A stretch of DNA of 64,000 nt from Antedon mediterranea (Eukaryota; Echinodermata; Crinoidea; Comatulida; Antedonidae). Shown here piece by piece: positions 21,155-36,100 of the stretch. The notes below the pieces were generated by a model. It saw only the letters and a list, made by a program, of their open reading frames with translations. It made no database searches and was not told the DNA's origin. A program made the position numbers and the translations under genes. The stretch's first letter is position 1. Each line of letters begins with the position of its first letter. Location of the stretch: contig NC_092670.1 of the NCBI RefSeq assembly GCF_964355755.1, forward strand, positions 24,539,795 to 24,603,794. The letters are read 5' to 3'.

Positions 21155-24100
21155 CTAGAATACAATATAAACTGTCATTAACTAACCATTTAAATTTAGT
21201 AGAGTTATTTAAAATCCGTTTGCTGCTTTATGTCGTAGGGCTATCTGCATATTTAACTATACTCAGACGCGTAACGCAGAGACATGAAGCCCCTGGTTTT
21301 GGAACCCTAAGTGGCCCTCCAACGCTGGAGGCCTCGGACGTATTTAGCCATTTTCGACATATTTTAATGTCTTCCTCTGGGCACTGCTCAGAGGCCGACA
21401 TTAGCTCCGGGTTTAGCCAGAGAACTGATTATACTGAAGTTATTTTTTCCGACTCCAATTATTCATCAGTCACATATAGTTCGTAAATAATAATATTCTT
21501 TATTCATTTCTAAAATAAAGACATTAAATTATTTCTTTTTTCTTTCATTCATCATTGATTTTATCTATTTTTATACTACATCATAGGCCTATATTTTTTC
21601 ACATATTTTGTACTACTTTGTAATTTCATTTTAATTGATATGTTTCAGTGTAGTTTTCTAATTTACAAATTCGTCACTTACTACTTTTGGTGGTTTGTGG
21701 AGCTGGTTTCTGTGTCACTATTGGTTTTGGTGTTACTACTGGTTTCGGTGTCACTACTGGTTTATTTGTGGTAGGTTTTGGTGGTGGGTCTGTAGGCACT
21801 GGTCCTGGACCTGATCCACCACCATCTAAAGCATTTTTTATCTGGTTGATAAGAGGATATTTGCCAGAATTACATTGTGAACCACTGAAGTCATCGAGAT
21901 CTAATGCCCATACGATCACACCTCCGTATCCATTTTCCTTCAGCCAGTCCAGCTAACGATGGTAAATAAGAAAAATCAAATCATAAGCAACCATTGATAC
22001 GTTTATTTATAATAATATAATATTATTATTGAAGAGAGAGTTTGCTGATGCTCATTTCAGAAAGGAAATTATATTGGTAATTAAAACCTAACCAATATTT
22101 TCTAGGTCGAAATGAAAAAATGAAATATGCAACTGTGGCTATACCTTTTACTGATATACTATTCTTACTGATTAGCGAAGTGTGTGTACCTTAATCTTAT
22201 AGCTGGTGAAGTCATCATAACCAACCCATTGGTTACCCTTGTACATATATGGAGCTTGTATATCACTGTCGAAAACTCTAGTCCCGCCAGTATCTTTCAT
22301 ACTGCAAGCCTAAAAATGTAAAATAGTCGAGTAGTCCTACTTTCAAATGTTGTTAACTAGTTAGTAAAAGAAACAGGTGGCGAATCATGGACTTTATTCG
22401 AAATAGCCCATTGAAATAATATGACTGAAATTATAATTAACAAAGAACATTAAATACACAGAGAATCACAGGATCCAATCAAACTAGAATTAGAATGTTT
22501 TTTTTTATCAAAAGGTTCAGAAGCATTTTTTAATGTTGTTGTTTTTACAGTTTGTCGTTTGTTTTTAAAGTCGAAATTGTTGTACATCAAAAATGTCATT
22601 AATTTTATTTTAAAATGCGGTTTTAATGTCTTCTATTAGTACGTCATTCCACTTTCGGAGTATAAACGTCATTTTGAAGGAATGACATAGGGGCAAGATT
22701 GATACACGTTATTTTTTTCCGATCGATATCGTAAGTAAGTTTAGAATTTAGTTGACTTTAATTAAGCACTAATCAGAAAATCGGGGTGGTGTCATTAGAT
22801 TGGTCTGAAAGCACAACTGTTATGTGTAATTTAATTTAGATAAATCCTTCGTTTAAAAAACTTTTTTTAATATAAATTTCTATCTGTGTGGGTGATAATT
22901 GAGCTTGTTGCGTATTACTGCTTAGGCTACCTCATAGTAGGAGATGAAACCCTTCTCCTTGGTGTAAATCCCGGCATTGCCTGCACCACTAGCTGAAGCA
23001 CCAATTCCATTATTTGCAGATGAGCTTAGTGTGAATGACCGGCCGTACGTTCCAAATCCAATCATGAGTTTATCCTTTGGGCATCCTCCATTCACCCATT
23101 TGTCAGCTGCCCAAGTCTAAGAATTAATTTGAAAATTTTTAATAATCTACACAAAATTAATTACAAGCTTAAATTGTTTTTGATGAATATGACGTAAACC
23201 AATGAGTTAATGAGTGAGGGTAGATCGTTACTAGTAATAACTAGAAAGCCACTCCGAGAGTGCATACCTCCGCCTACTGTAAAATTCTTCTACATAAGAT
23301 TTCTCCGGGAAAAAAAATGTATATTTATATATCTGTGTGTGTCTTAATGCTGTTTGTGATTTAGGCTAATTTCACTACAAGAATGTGTATGCGAGTTTGG
23401 AGTAATGGTTATGTAACAAAAGCCTTTCAATTAACAATAGCTTCAGTTGACTAACAATAGAAAAGCAACGCGAAAATCAAACGAGTGAAATTGAAAAGAA
23501 ATAGGTTTTTTAAACTACTCTCATCAGAAAAGGTGCAACATTAAATCAAATTATAAAATTACAAATCACCAATTATAACTCTTGCCTCTTGTACAAAAAT
23601 AAAGTTTTTTGGACAATAGAGAGAAATGGCGAACCGCGATGACGTCACTCAAATTTCACCGAGTGGGTATAGATTGTAAACAAACCATTTCGCCACATGT
23701 TTTTGTATTGGAAATTCCGGTGGGTTGAGTTAAAAAGGAAGGTAGAAAAGAACGTTTAAAACACACATAATAGCAGTATCTTTTTTTTGCAACACCCTTA
23801 ACAATTTTAATGTTATATGGGCAAATCTTAATATATTTTATTTTAATTTGGATTGAATTAAGACCCCTTTTTGTTATATACTGTACCCAGCTCTAGGCCC
23901 TAGAGATAGTTGGCCTGTATGCTGTAGTACCTCGAGCCTAGCTTGCATACTGTACTACTACTACTACTACTTTAGCTAGGGTGCTGCTAGGCCTCTCCTA
24001 GCTAGGTAGTAAGACTAAATAGAGCATCTCTAGTAGATGTAGGCCTAGCATTAGTTTCAGCTTGACAACTGCCATTTTGTTATGTGGCTAGTGATGCTTC

Positions 24101-27100
24101 CTGCATGGGGAGGGGAGGGGAGGGGGGTGGGGCTACCGCCAGTAATGAATACTTGATAACACCATTCTACTATAATACTATAGGCCTAGTCTAATGTAGA
24201 CCTACAGATATGAGATATTTTTAGGAATATGATTGTGAATGATGGATGACTTTTATACATATTTCATTGTTTTATTGTGTAAATACACAAATACAACAAG
24301 AATTATGATGAGTGTTACAGCAACAACGTTGGTTAGACGACGCCATGATTCACGTGTATAAACATAGGAAATGTGTCGCCCTCAACGGTTTGTTATGATT
24401 TTATACCCACTCGGATTTTAGACGTCGGTTCGCCATTTCTCTCTATTAGTTCTCGAAAAATGCAGTTTTCAGTACAGTATTTTAAGACTGCTCGCCGGTT
24501 TTTGAAAATTGTCTCCTATCTTTTAACACTAGCCGGTCAGAAAATAATATCATTTTTGTTATTTGTGAAGTTATTAATAAACCAATTTTGTTGATTTTCA
24601 ATAGACATGATCAGAAAGTATATACCTATCTACACCCAAAAAAATTCAGAAAGATAACTTGAAAACTGTAGGCGCTATCGTGCTAACAAACAAACATACA
24701 TACATACAAACAAAGTGAATACTATACTTGGCAAAATTCTTTTTGCCAAGTAACAAACAAACAAACATAGGCCTACATACATACAAACATACAAACATAC
24801 ATACATACATACAAACATACAAACAAAGTAAATACTATACTTGGCAAAATTCTTTTTTTTTTCAAGTAACAAACACACAAACAAAGTAAATACTATACCT
24901 GGCAAAATTCGTTTTTGCCAAGTAACAAACATACAAACATATATACAAACATACAAACAAAGTAAATACTATACTTGGCAAAATTCGTTTTTGCCAAGTA
25001 ACAAACAAACATATAAACATACATACATTATGGTAAAATCTCTGTTAGATTTATTTAATAGAATCATCTTTTTTGAACACCCACCAGAAGACTGGAATTT
25101 AAGTTTAATTATTCCAATCTTTAAACATGGTGATAAGAGAGATTTGAACAATTATCGTGGAATCTCTCTTACATCTTGTGTATCAAAATTATTTAATAGA
25201 GTAATTGCTATGATGAATCAAACTATTTGGAATATGATAATGCACTGACGGAAGTACAGGGTGGTTTCAGGAAAGATCATAGGTGTGAGGACCATATTTT
25301 TGAAATGAAAAGTATAACTGCTTTAAGAAAAAAAAATGGAAAAAACACCTATCTAGCTTTCCTGGACTTCCGAAAGGCATTTGATTCCGTTTGGAGAGAT
25401 GGGCTCCTGAAAGCCATATGGAATATAGGAATAAGAGCACGTTTGTGGAGAATTATTGATAACATGTATGCAAATGTCAAAGGGAAAGTAAAATTTGGGG
25501 TTACTGTAACTAATGAATTTTCAATTGAACAAGGAGTTAGACAGGGATGTGTGCTATCTCCTATTCTGTTTTGTATATTTATCAATGAGCTCACAAAAAT
25601 TCTAAAATTAATTGATATAGGAGTTCATATTAATAACATATGGCAAGGAGCCCTTTTCTGGGCAGATGAAAATGAGCAACAAGACTCACATGTTACAGCA
25701 AATTTGCCATTGATTGGAAAATGCAATTTAACCCAACTAAATCAAATGTACTTGTTGTAGGTAAGAAAATAGATAAACAAAAGTTATGGAAATTAGGAGA
25801 CCAGTCGATAACTGAGTGTGAAGCGTATAAATATCTAGGTGTAATGATATCAAGAGGTGCAAATGACCATAGCCATGTAGAATATATTATACAAAAATGT
25901 AACCGACTCATAGGCTATATAAAAGCCGTAATTGGTAATTTAAAAAATTTTAATAGAGTATATTATGGTGATATCCTCTGGCGAACAATTGCACTCCCAT
26001 CAATAAATTATGGTAGTACTATTTGGGTTGGTAGCAAAAGTGATTGTGAAAGAATTGAAAGACTACAATTACAAACGGCAAGGTTTATCCTTAAGGCCTC
26101 TCGGAATACCCCTTGTGCTACTCTTTATGGGGAACAGGAATGATGAGCTCGTAACAGACACACACATCGGCTATCTGATCCGTCAATAATGATACTTAAA
26201 ATACAGCCATCTATTAAAAAACCAACTCACATTTGAATATATATATATAAACGGTGAATACAACTGCACGTCAACATGAGCCGAGAAAGAAGAAATAACA
26301 AAAAAGATAAAGAAAAAGATCGAGTTCTACTAGCCCCAGAATCATCAACTCTTGACTCTGAATGCGGGGACCCTGACGGAACCGAAGCAACAGAAGTGGG
26401 TATGCTGAGGCGGGAACTTCGAACATTTCAAACCATCATCAAGGGTAAGCTAAACTCGATCATTTTAAATCAAGAGGCCTTACTTAAACGAATTGACAAG
26501 ATCGAACATAAACAAACGGAACTAGAAAAATCGATCGCATTTACCAGTGATTCAATCGTAGAGATAGAGAAGAAAATCGTATCATTTTGTACGGACATTG
26601 AAGCGGTTAAGACATCAATGGACGCCGACCGGAACAACGTAACATTACTTCAAAATCAAATCCTTAAACTTGAGAGATACTCTAGAAGTTTTAATTTGAG
26701 ATTCGGTGGAATTAAAGAAAGTATAGATGAAATTCCAATTGAGAAAATTAATGAAATTATAAAGAACGATCTGAAACTACCGAACATTACAGTCGAAAAT
26801 GCCCACCGTACAGGCAAACCCCGTACTTCACCGACCGGAGCACCTAGACATATTATCGCTAAATTCCTGTTTCGACCGCAACGCTACCAAGTACTGATGC
26901 AAGCCAAAACAGGTCATGTGTTGAAAAATAAGGGGATCTTCGTACTAGAGGACTTACCAGAAACTGACCTTAAAAAGAAACGTAATCTCAGAGAAATAAT
27001 GGCAAAAGCATACGGAGAAAGGAAACGACCAGTGTTTAGAAACGGGAACCTCTATATTAACGGAAAACTCCACTCATAAGCCGTTCATACGACTTTTGTT

Positions 27101-30100
27101 TTTGTCAACAAAGTCTTCGTAAAAACTACGATGTATGTAAACAATCAATTACATTTGCATATGAAAGGGTGTCTCCTGTCAAACGTGTTATTGTTCTCAC
27201 CTACTATTACGCCACAATTAAGTAACAATCATTTGCATACAGATGAGAGAATGTCCCATGTCAAACACATATTGCTGCCATACTACCACTGTATGTAACA
27301 AACCAGCTAATCAATTACTAAAGTAACCTAATCCAAGACACATTGGGATACAGGTGAGAGGATGTTCCAGTCTATAACGAACATGTGATTGTCTAGTTAA
27401 TTGTACGTACTATCTAGAAAATGGCTGAAATAGTACCGGTATGTTTATATTGCTGCTTCTTTTTTTTTATATTTTATATAATACATCTGTATTATAACTA
27501 TATAATGTACCGACGTACTGTGTATTATTATTTATGTTATGTCTTTGAGTTTCTCATTGACGTAAACATGACGGATACACTAGACAGGCCTAGATAGTTA
27601 TCTTATTACTCTACTGTATAAACATCTGTTACAGTATATAGTAATATTTTTTAATTAAACTTATTTATTTTATTTATTTATTTTTTTTAAACTATATATA
27701 TATATTTATTTATTTTTTTTTTTTATTTTTCTTTTTATTAATGTTACCTTTTTTAAGCAATACTACTGATGATGATGATAAAGATCTCAATCCCTATCTT
27801 AAGTATAATGAATCTAAATACTACCATGTTGAAGAATTTAGACAAATTTCAAACATATCGGATGATGTTTCTTTTCTGTCACTTAACTGTCGTAGTATCG
27901 TCAACAAGTTTGACCAGTTCTCACAATTTATTGACTCACTTAATTATAAGTTCTCTGTCATTGCCCTTCAAGAGACATGGTTGAGCGATAATGATGAAGT
28001 TTCATTTCTTAACTTGCCGAACTATGTGCTTGTAAATCGTAATCGTACGGGTAGACGGGGCGGAGGCGTAGCTCTATATATTTCTGACAATTTGTGTTAC
28101 AAACCACGAGATGATTTATCTAAATTAATTACTGAAGCTGAATCCTTATTCATAGATATGATAATTGACGGGAAATATATTTCAGCTGGGGTCATTTATA
28201 GACCACCTGAATCTAAAATCAGTATATTTAATAATCAATTTACAGAAGTTATGAATATAATTAACAAAGAAAAGACGCACTCATACCTTATGGGTGACTT
28301 TAATCTCGACCTTAACCTATACCATTCAAACTGTAATGTTCAATGTCATGTGGACGCCACTGTTTCCAATTCTTTCTTGCCCCTGATTAATAAACCGACT
28401 CGTGTAACAGAAAATACATCTTCTATTATTGATAATATATATAGTAATTCTACAAATAATCACAATATCAATACTGGAATTATTTACACAGATATATCAG
28501 ATCATTATCCTATATTTGCAATCACAAAATCTGAGAATCGTAAAAAAAAATACAAAACAGTCATTTATTTTAAAACGCACTTATTTCCACCAGCAAGTCG
28601 AATCCTTTAAGGAAGACTTGGCAATTGAAAACTGGCAACCTGTCCTAAGAACAGAAGATGCAAACACTGCATATTCAACATTTGCTCACAACTTCAAACA
28701 TTTAATTGATAAAAACTTTCCTTTGAAAAAAATTAAGGCAAAAGCAAATAAAGATCGATCGATCGAAATGTAAATAGAATTAATTATATGGAAAGAATTT
28801 TAAAGATGGAAGATGAACGTTGGCCTAGGATATTACTGAAAACACTAGTTAAATTGACCGAGAACTTTAATGATCTATCATTTAAAATTCCATTATGTGT
28901 TCGAAATATCATTGATAATTGTGGCACACATATTTTTTCGAAATGGTAATGATAACTTTGATGCCAACTGGGCTTCCAGTAAAAAAATAATTATGACAAA
29001 TCTAGCTCTCTCGCATTGGGTTGAAGACGGTAAATGTAAAACGTCAATTGAACATTATATGTATATAAAAAATGAACCAAAACTTGAACAGTATCTACTT
29101 GATAAAATTGACTTTGAAGGAGCATCGTTAAAATTTAAGCTGCGATCAAACACCCTTCGCATTGAAAGAAAAACATCTAAATGGTCAATGAGCCTAATGC
29201 TAATGGTTGTAAATTGTGCAACAGAAATGAAGAAGAAACCATTATGCACTTTCTCCTAGCATGTACCACTCTAGAAGAAGAGAGAAAAAACCAAATTGTT
29301 AAATTCCAACAAGCACTTTTGGAATGTAATCTTTTTTATCTCTTTGACTATTTTCAAAATTTAGATTTATTCAACAAAACCCTTCTTATTCTAGGCAATG
29401 ACCCTGATTTATTTGATAAATATTATTATTAAGTCTTTAATCGACAATTTCTGTAAATCTTTGGCTAAATCTTTATGGAAGAAACGTTGTGCTCTTTTAA
29501 ACTTGTAATGTCAATGCTGTAGTGTTTTGAATTGCTTTTCAACTTTTGTGTGTCATTTTGATTTCTGTTTAGTAATCTTTGTCTTTTTATTTTAATTATT
29601 TTGTGTGTATCTAAGCATTTTTATTTATTTTGATTCCTCTTAAGTTTGTTTTATTTATTTTGATTTAAAGTATTTATTTATTTTTTTGTTTTTGTAAGAG
29701 TTAGGTTTTGTATTTCATTCATTCATTTGATTTATTTTTAAGTTAATAATTTTATTTATTCTTGTATGTTATTATTTGGACGCACCTTTATCATCAAAGT
29801 GTGCCACTGTTGTAAAAGTGAAGTTTCCAATAAATTATTATTATTATTACATACAAACAAATTAAATACTATACTTGGCAAAATTCTTTTTGCCAAGTAA
29901 CAAACATACAAACATGCAAATTAACAAACATACATTAAGGTAAAACAAACAAACAAAGTAAATACTATACTTGGCAAAATTGTATTTTTCCACACGCGAT
30001 CTATTACATATACCTCCTTGGCGGAGGTAACAATAATAACTTACTATTGTAAGTTTTTCGTCATCACTGTTCGCGCCTTCAGGTGCTTTGAGGGCGCTGT

Positions 30101-33100
30101 GGTGACCAGTTACGTTTTCCCAAGAGCCATGAAGATCGTAAGACATCAAACCAATCCAATCCAACTCCCTAAAGTAATTCAAAGTGCAATGACATCAGCA
30201 TTTCTATTGTATGTTGATGGCAACTTGTATTTCGAACTCAATTCCAAATAACCCGTTTACCTTGACAATAATTTTCAAATGAAAACGGAACACCAAAAGC
30301 CTCCACTAGGCTAGTCAATCTAGCATTTTGAGTGAAACAAATTGCAAACAGAGATTTTTTTTTTTTTAATGGTTACATATGATAAGGTGATTATTTTTTG
30401 AGCATCACACCTCTGACACTCATCCCGAAGGTATGCAAATTAGCTTAAATATGCAAATTAGGGTGAAATTACAGGGTTACCATATCTTAAAAACTACTAA
30501 TCGTAGAGAGTTCATTTTTGCACAGTCTGGTTCAGAATATATATATTTATATTTGCTCTAATGAGACATTTTACATAAAAATGTTCGGAAGTACCAAATT
30601 TTGACCCTTGACCCCATTTCTCAATATTTACATAAATATATGATTAAAATGTCTGTAGAGACTTTATTTTGGACTCAATGACTAGGATATTGTTTTTCAA
30701 TACCCACCATAGAACTGTATTATAATTCCTAAAATCACAACTTCGTCACGCACCTCGAAAGTATGCAAATTAGTAGTACAAGTAATATTAAATATGCAAA
30801 TTAGGGAGTGAAATTACAGCGTTGCCATATCTCGAAAACCGCTAATGCTAGAGTGTTGATTTTTTCACTAAAATATTTAAAATGTATATATTTATATTTG
30901 CTGTAATGAGACATTTTACAAAAAAATTCCCGGAACTATGACATTTGACCCTCGACCCCATTTCTCAATATTGCATATATAATGAAAACTAAAATGTCTG
31001 TAGAGACTTTGTTTTGCCCTCAAATGACTCGGATACAGGTTTCTAATAGCCAACATAGGAATGTTTAGTAAATCTCAAAATCACACTTGTATCACTCACC
31101 TTCAAAGTATGCAAATTATTAGTACAAGTTACATGAAATATGCAAATTAGGGGGTGAAATTACAGGTTCCTATATGTATCGAAAACCGCTAAGGTAGAGA
31201 GTTGATTTTTTCAAAAACTTGTTCAGAATGTACATATTTATATTTGCTCTAATGAAACATTTTACGAAAAAATGACCGGAAATACAACAATTGACCCTTG
31301 ACCCTATTTATCAATGTTTGCATACATAATGCGACTAAAATGTCTGTAGATAATTTTTTTGGACTCAAATGATTCGGATACAGTTTTCCTATTGTCAGCA
31401 TAGGACCTCTTTGTAATTCCCAAAATCACATCTTTGTCACATACCTTGAAAGTATGCAAATTATTAGTACAAGTTACATGAAATATGCAAATTAGGGGTG
31501 AAATTACAGTCTTCCCATATCTCGAAAACCATTAATGCTAGAGAGTTGATTTGAATTCAGAGTTGATTCAGAATGTACATATTTATATTAGCTGTAATGA
31601 AAAATTTTATGCAAAAATTGTCTTGATTGAATTATGACATCTGACCCTTGACCCTATTTCTCAATATTTTCATATAATTCAACTAAAATATCTGTACAGA
31701 CTGTTTTGGCCTCAAATGACTCAGATACAGGTTTTCTATAGCCAGCATAGAACTGTAGTAATTCTCAAAATCACACCTTTGTTACTTCCCTAGAAAATAT
31801 GCAAATTAGTAGTACAAGAGGTGAAAGTTGCCATATCTCTATCGGTCATTAGCGTTTTTCGAGATACATAAGGCTGTAATTTGCATATTTCATATAACTT
31901 GTACTAATAATTTGCATATTTTCGAGTTGCTTGACTTTTGAAATTACTAAACGATCCTATACTGGCTATATAAAACCTGTATCCAAGTCATTTGAGGCCA
32001 AAACAAAGTATGTACATACATTTTAGTTGCATTATATGCAAATATTGAGAAATAGGTTCGAGGGTCAAATGTCATACTTTCGATAATTTTTTTTTTCAAT
32101 AATGACCCAGATACAGGTTTTCTATAGCCAGCATAGAACTGTTTAATAATTCTCAAAATCACACCTCTGTTACTTCGCTTGAAAGTATGTGTTCTGAAGA
32201 ACAACAAAAGAATAATGAGGGCGCTATTGTATAGGGTGTAAAAGGCCGTTTTGGCGTGTCATAGAAAAATAAAAATAATACCGACAGCGTGGTTGGTAAG
32301 AAGTGTGAAAATAAAAGATAATAAAAATAAGAAAGTTCTTGCGTATATGTATATATTATTTATGGGCCTTTCTTCAGTACAAGAAAATGGTAGCAGAGCG
32401 AGGTTAGATAGACCAATTTAAACAAATTAAACTTTAAAGAACCAACATTTGTAGGCTGAAAGTTGTGAGCCTATAGTTAGTTGCAACGGAGCACGTGAGT
32501 AAAGTGCATGCTTCTAGCTAGGGAGCGAACGTCACACATACACGTGAGTACAGTGCATGTGTTATGCGCGATTTGAACGATTTGCGCAATTTGAAATTGC
32601 GCAAAAAAATCCTTGCGCAATTTGAAATTGCGCAAAGAATTCTTGCGCAATTTATAATTGCGCAAGGATTTTTTTGCGCAATTTCAAATTGCGCAATCAA
32701 CTTGCGCAATTTCAAATTGCGCAAGAAAATCTTTGCGCAATTTTAAATTGCGCTGCACAATTTGTAAATTGCGCAAGATAGTTCTTGCGCAATATGACAC
32801 CTTTGCGCAATTTGAAAACGAACTGTAAATTTTCCCATACATGGCTAGGCTAGGCCTAGGCAGAGGAGTTTAAAATTTAGTATTTTATTATATAAATAAG
32901 ACCATTTCAATGAAGATAATGTTTAAAACTCACTTTTTAAGTTTTTAATATTAGTTTAAGCTAGGCCATGTAACCTAGTCAGTATCAGTAGTCCAGACCC
33001 TAGCTAGGCTAGAGAAGTATAGACGGCCGCCCGCGCCGCGCCCGCCTGGTGGAACACCACCGCTTCGTTTCCCTTCGTCGGTTCTTCGACGGTATGCTAA

Positions 33101-36100
33101 CTTATAACAATATTTGCAGTACTAAAATAAGGAAATGCGATATTTATCTTTAAGTTTGAATCATTCTTAGAAATTACTATAAAAATATGGGTGTGCATGA
33201 TTTCACAATCTGTCGAAAAACCTTGCGCAATTTGCAGATTACTTGCGCAATTTAATACGTTGCTTGCGCAATTTGAAACACATGTTTCAATTCAAATTGC
33301 GCAAGGATTTTTTTTGCGCAATTTCAAATTGCGCAAATCGTTCAAATCGCGCATAACACATGCTTCTAAGCGAAAAGTCAAACAAAATGGAAGACATGGA
33401 GAAACAAAAAAAAGATATAAAAATACTACGAAGAAATAGAAAAGGACAGTTAACAAGGATTACAAACACAATAAATGTTTTGTGTCAGAAGGAGGAACTA
33501 GAGAGGGACATTGAGTTAATACAGAACTTATTAAAGAAAGCAAACGAGGTATTTGAAACAGTAGAGAGGGCTCACGAGCAGATTGTGGAAATGATAAATT
33601 TGGAAGATGAAGAACAATTTGAGGAAGCGGAGAAGTGGATGCAAGATTGCCAAAGGGATTTTCTAGAGGTGATACATGAGACTAAGAGGGTGCTGGAGCC
33701 GCCAGTCAGGGGAACAGTGACAGAAGAGACTGACAGAGTTATGGTAGAAGAGGACAGTGAAAACGTTGATCAGGGAGAGAAAGATGGTAATAATAAGGTT
33801 AACAGTAATGATATGGATGCTATGGCCGCATTCAAATTAGCCCTAGAACTTCCAAAAGCGGAAGTGATAGAATTCCATGGGGATCCGGGAAACGATTGGG
33901 CTTTTGTACCAAATTTTGAGATAAATGTAGCAAGTAAGTTAACATCAGATAATGCAAAATTACAATACCTTCTACAGTTATGTAAAAATAAGGCAAAGGA
34001 AAGTATAGTAAGTTGTCCTCTATTAGGAGAAGAAGGTTATAAGCAGGCTTTAGAGATTCTTAAAAGGCAGTTTGGGCAGCCCCATCTAGTTTTAAACTCA
34101 TTGATGCTTAAGTTAACCAACAGAAAAGAGATTAATGCAGGAAACCATGAAGAGTTATGGGGACTAGTCAGTGACATGAAAAAAATGTCAACTAACACTA
34201 ACAAAAATGGGGTACACAAATGATTTAAACAGTACCTCCAACCTATTAAAAATTCAAGGGCTATTACCTAGATTTATGCAAGCTAAATGGGCTAATGCTG
34301 CACAATCAATACTTAGTGAAAGGGAACCAAGTTTCTTGGATATGTTAAAATTTGTAGAGAGTCAAGCTGCAGTAAACAGCAATATGTTTGGAAGAAATAT
34401 TGGCACTACAGCTAATGAAAATAAGAGTAAATTTTGAGTAGTAAACACAGATTTTAGAGGAAAAAAGGCTTACAGTCATAGTTGTACACCCACAGGGGAA
34501 AAGCCTAGTGAATCACCTTTGTTCACATGTGTATGTTGTAAGAAAAACCATAGGTTATGGGAATGTGTAAAATTCAGACAACTATCCATCAATGAGAGAT
34601 GGAATTGCTAGCCAAGAAAAATTGTGCTTTAAGTGTCTATGTAAACATAGGGCAGTTGATTGTAAACGGGTTATGTCCTGTGGTATAAATGGATGTAAGA
34701 ATGACCATAATAGGTTGTTACATAGAGAAAAAGTAAAAAAGGAAAGTAATTTTGAAACTGTAGAGGTAGGAGTTGCCAGGGAAGGGGAGCGTAAAGTAAC
34801 TAAAACAGAAACAGGGACAAACACTACATTGTTAAGTAAAAACCAATCTATTGCTTTGCGAACCATACCAATCATAGTTAGTAATGGAAAGAAAAGAATA
34901 GAGGTGAATGCATTATTAGATGATGGTAGTACTCAGACATATGTTAATGAAGAGTTATGTGGAGAGTTGGGTCTCAGTGGAGTAACAGAAGAGATGGTTG
35001 TGAGTTTGTTAAGTGGTAAGGAGGAAAGATTTGTGACTAAGCCAGTTGAGATATTTGTATTACCGTTGGATGGATCTAAAAAATTTAAAGTGAATGCAGT
35101 GACTATAAGTGATGTTACTGGTAGACTAGAAGCGTCAGATTGGAGTAGTGTTAGTAAGGATTGGGATCATTTGAGAGACATAGAATTTCCTGTAATAAGT
35201 AGTCAGAGAAAACAGATAGATTTACTGATTGGAGTGGATTGTCCAGAGTTGCATACAGCATTAGAAGAGAAATGTGGGGGTCCCGGAGAACCTGTTGCGA
35301 GAAGAACACCGTTAGGTTGGACGTGTGTTGGTCCTTTGAGTAGAAGTTGGCGAACAACATCACTACATGTGAATACTTACAAAACCAGTAGTGAACGAAG
35401 TAATGATGTGGACGAGTTGATGAGGAAGTTTTGGGAAGTAGATAGTTATGGAGTAAGTGATTTGAAAATATATAAAGCTGAAGATGAAAGAGTGATTCAA
35501 AAAGTGTCAAAGTCATTGACAGCTGTTGATGGGCGATACAGTGTGAATATTCCGTGGCGGGAAGAAGGATTAAATATGGATAACAATTATGAGATGGCCT
35601 TTAAGAGATTAGAGTGTCTAGAAAGAAAATTAACTAGAGACAAGATGTTAGGCGATAATTATCAAAACGTTTTAGATAATTACAGATCCAATGGCTATGT
35701 CAGAAAAATAGACCAATCCCTAACAGAACTAAATCAATGGTTTCTACCACATTTCCCAGTAGTTAAACCCGATAGGGAAACAACGAAAGTTAGGTTAGTG
35801 TTTGACGCCGCAGCGCGTTATGGGGGAAGATGTTTGAATGACATGATCTATCCCGGGCCTAAATTGCAGAACGATTTATTCGATGTGTTATTAAGATTTA
35901 GAAAGGAAAAGGTAGCGATTATTTGCGATATTGCAGAAATGTATCTCCAGATTGGAGTGCAACCAGAAGATAGGAAAATGCTTAGGTTTTTGTGGCGAGA
36001 TTTAGACACAGAGCGGAGGCCAGAAATTTATGAGTTCAATCGACTAGTGTTTGGTCTTAATGTTGCACCATTCTTAGCTCAATTTGTAACTCAGGAACAT

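Noticed and set aside
24675-24956. 93-codon frame rich in Cys, Val and Tyr
   Set aside because: It is the ACATACAAACAAAG hairpin minisatellite read on the minus strand.
32518-32746. Overlapping frames with repeated NCARI/KLRK
   Set aside because: Generated by TTGCGCAA palindromes of the nested TIR element on both strands.
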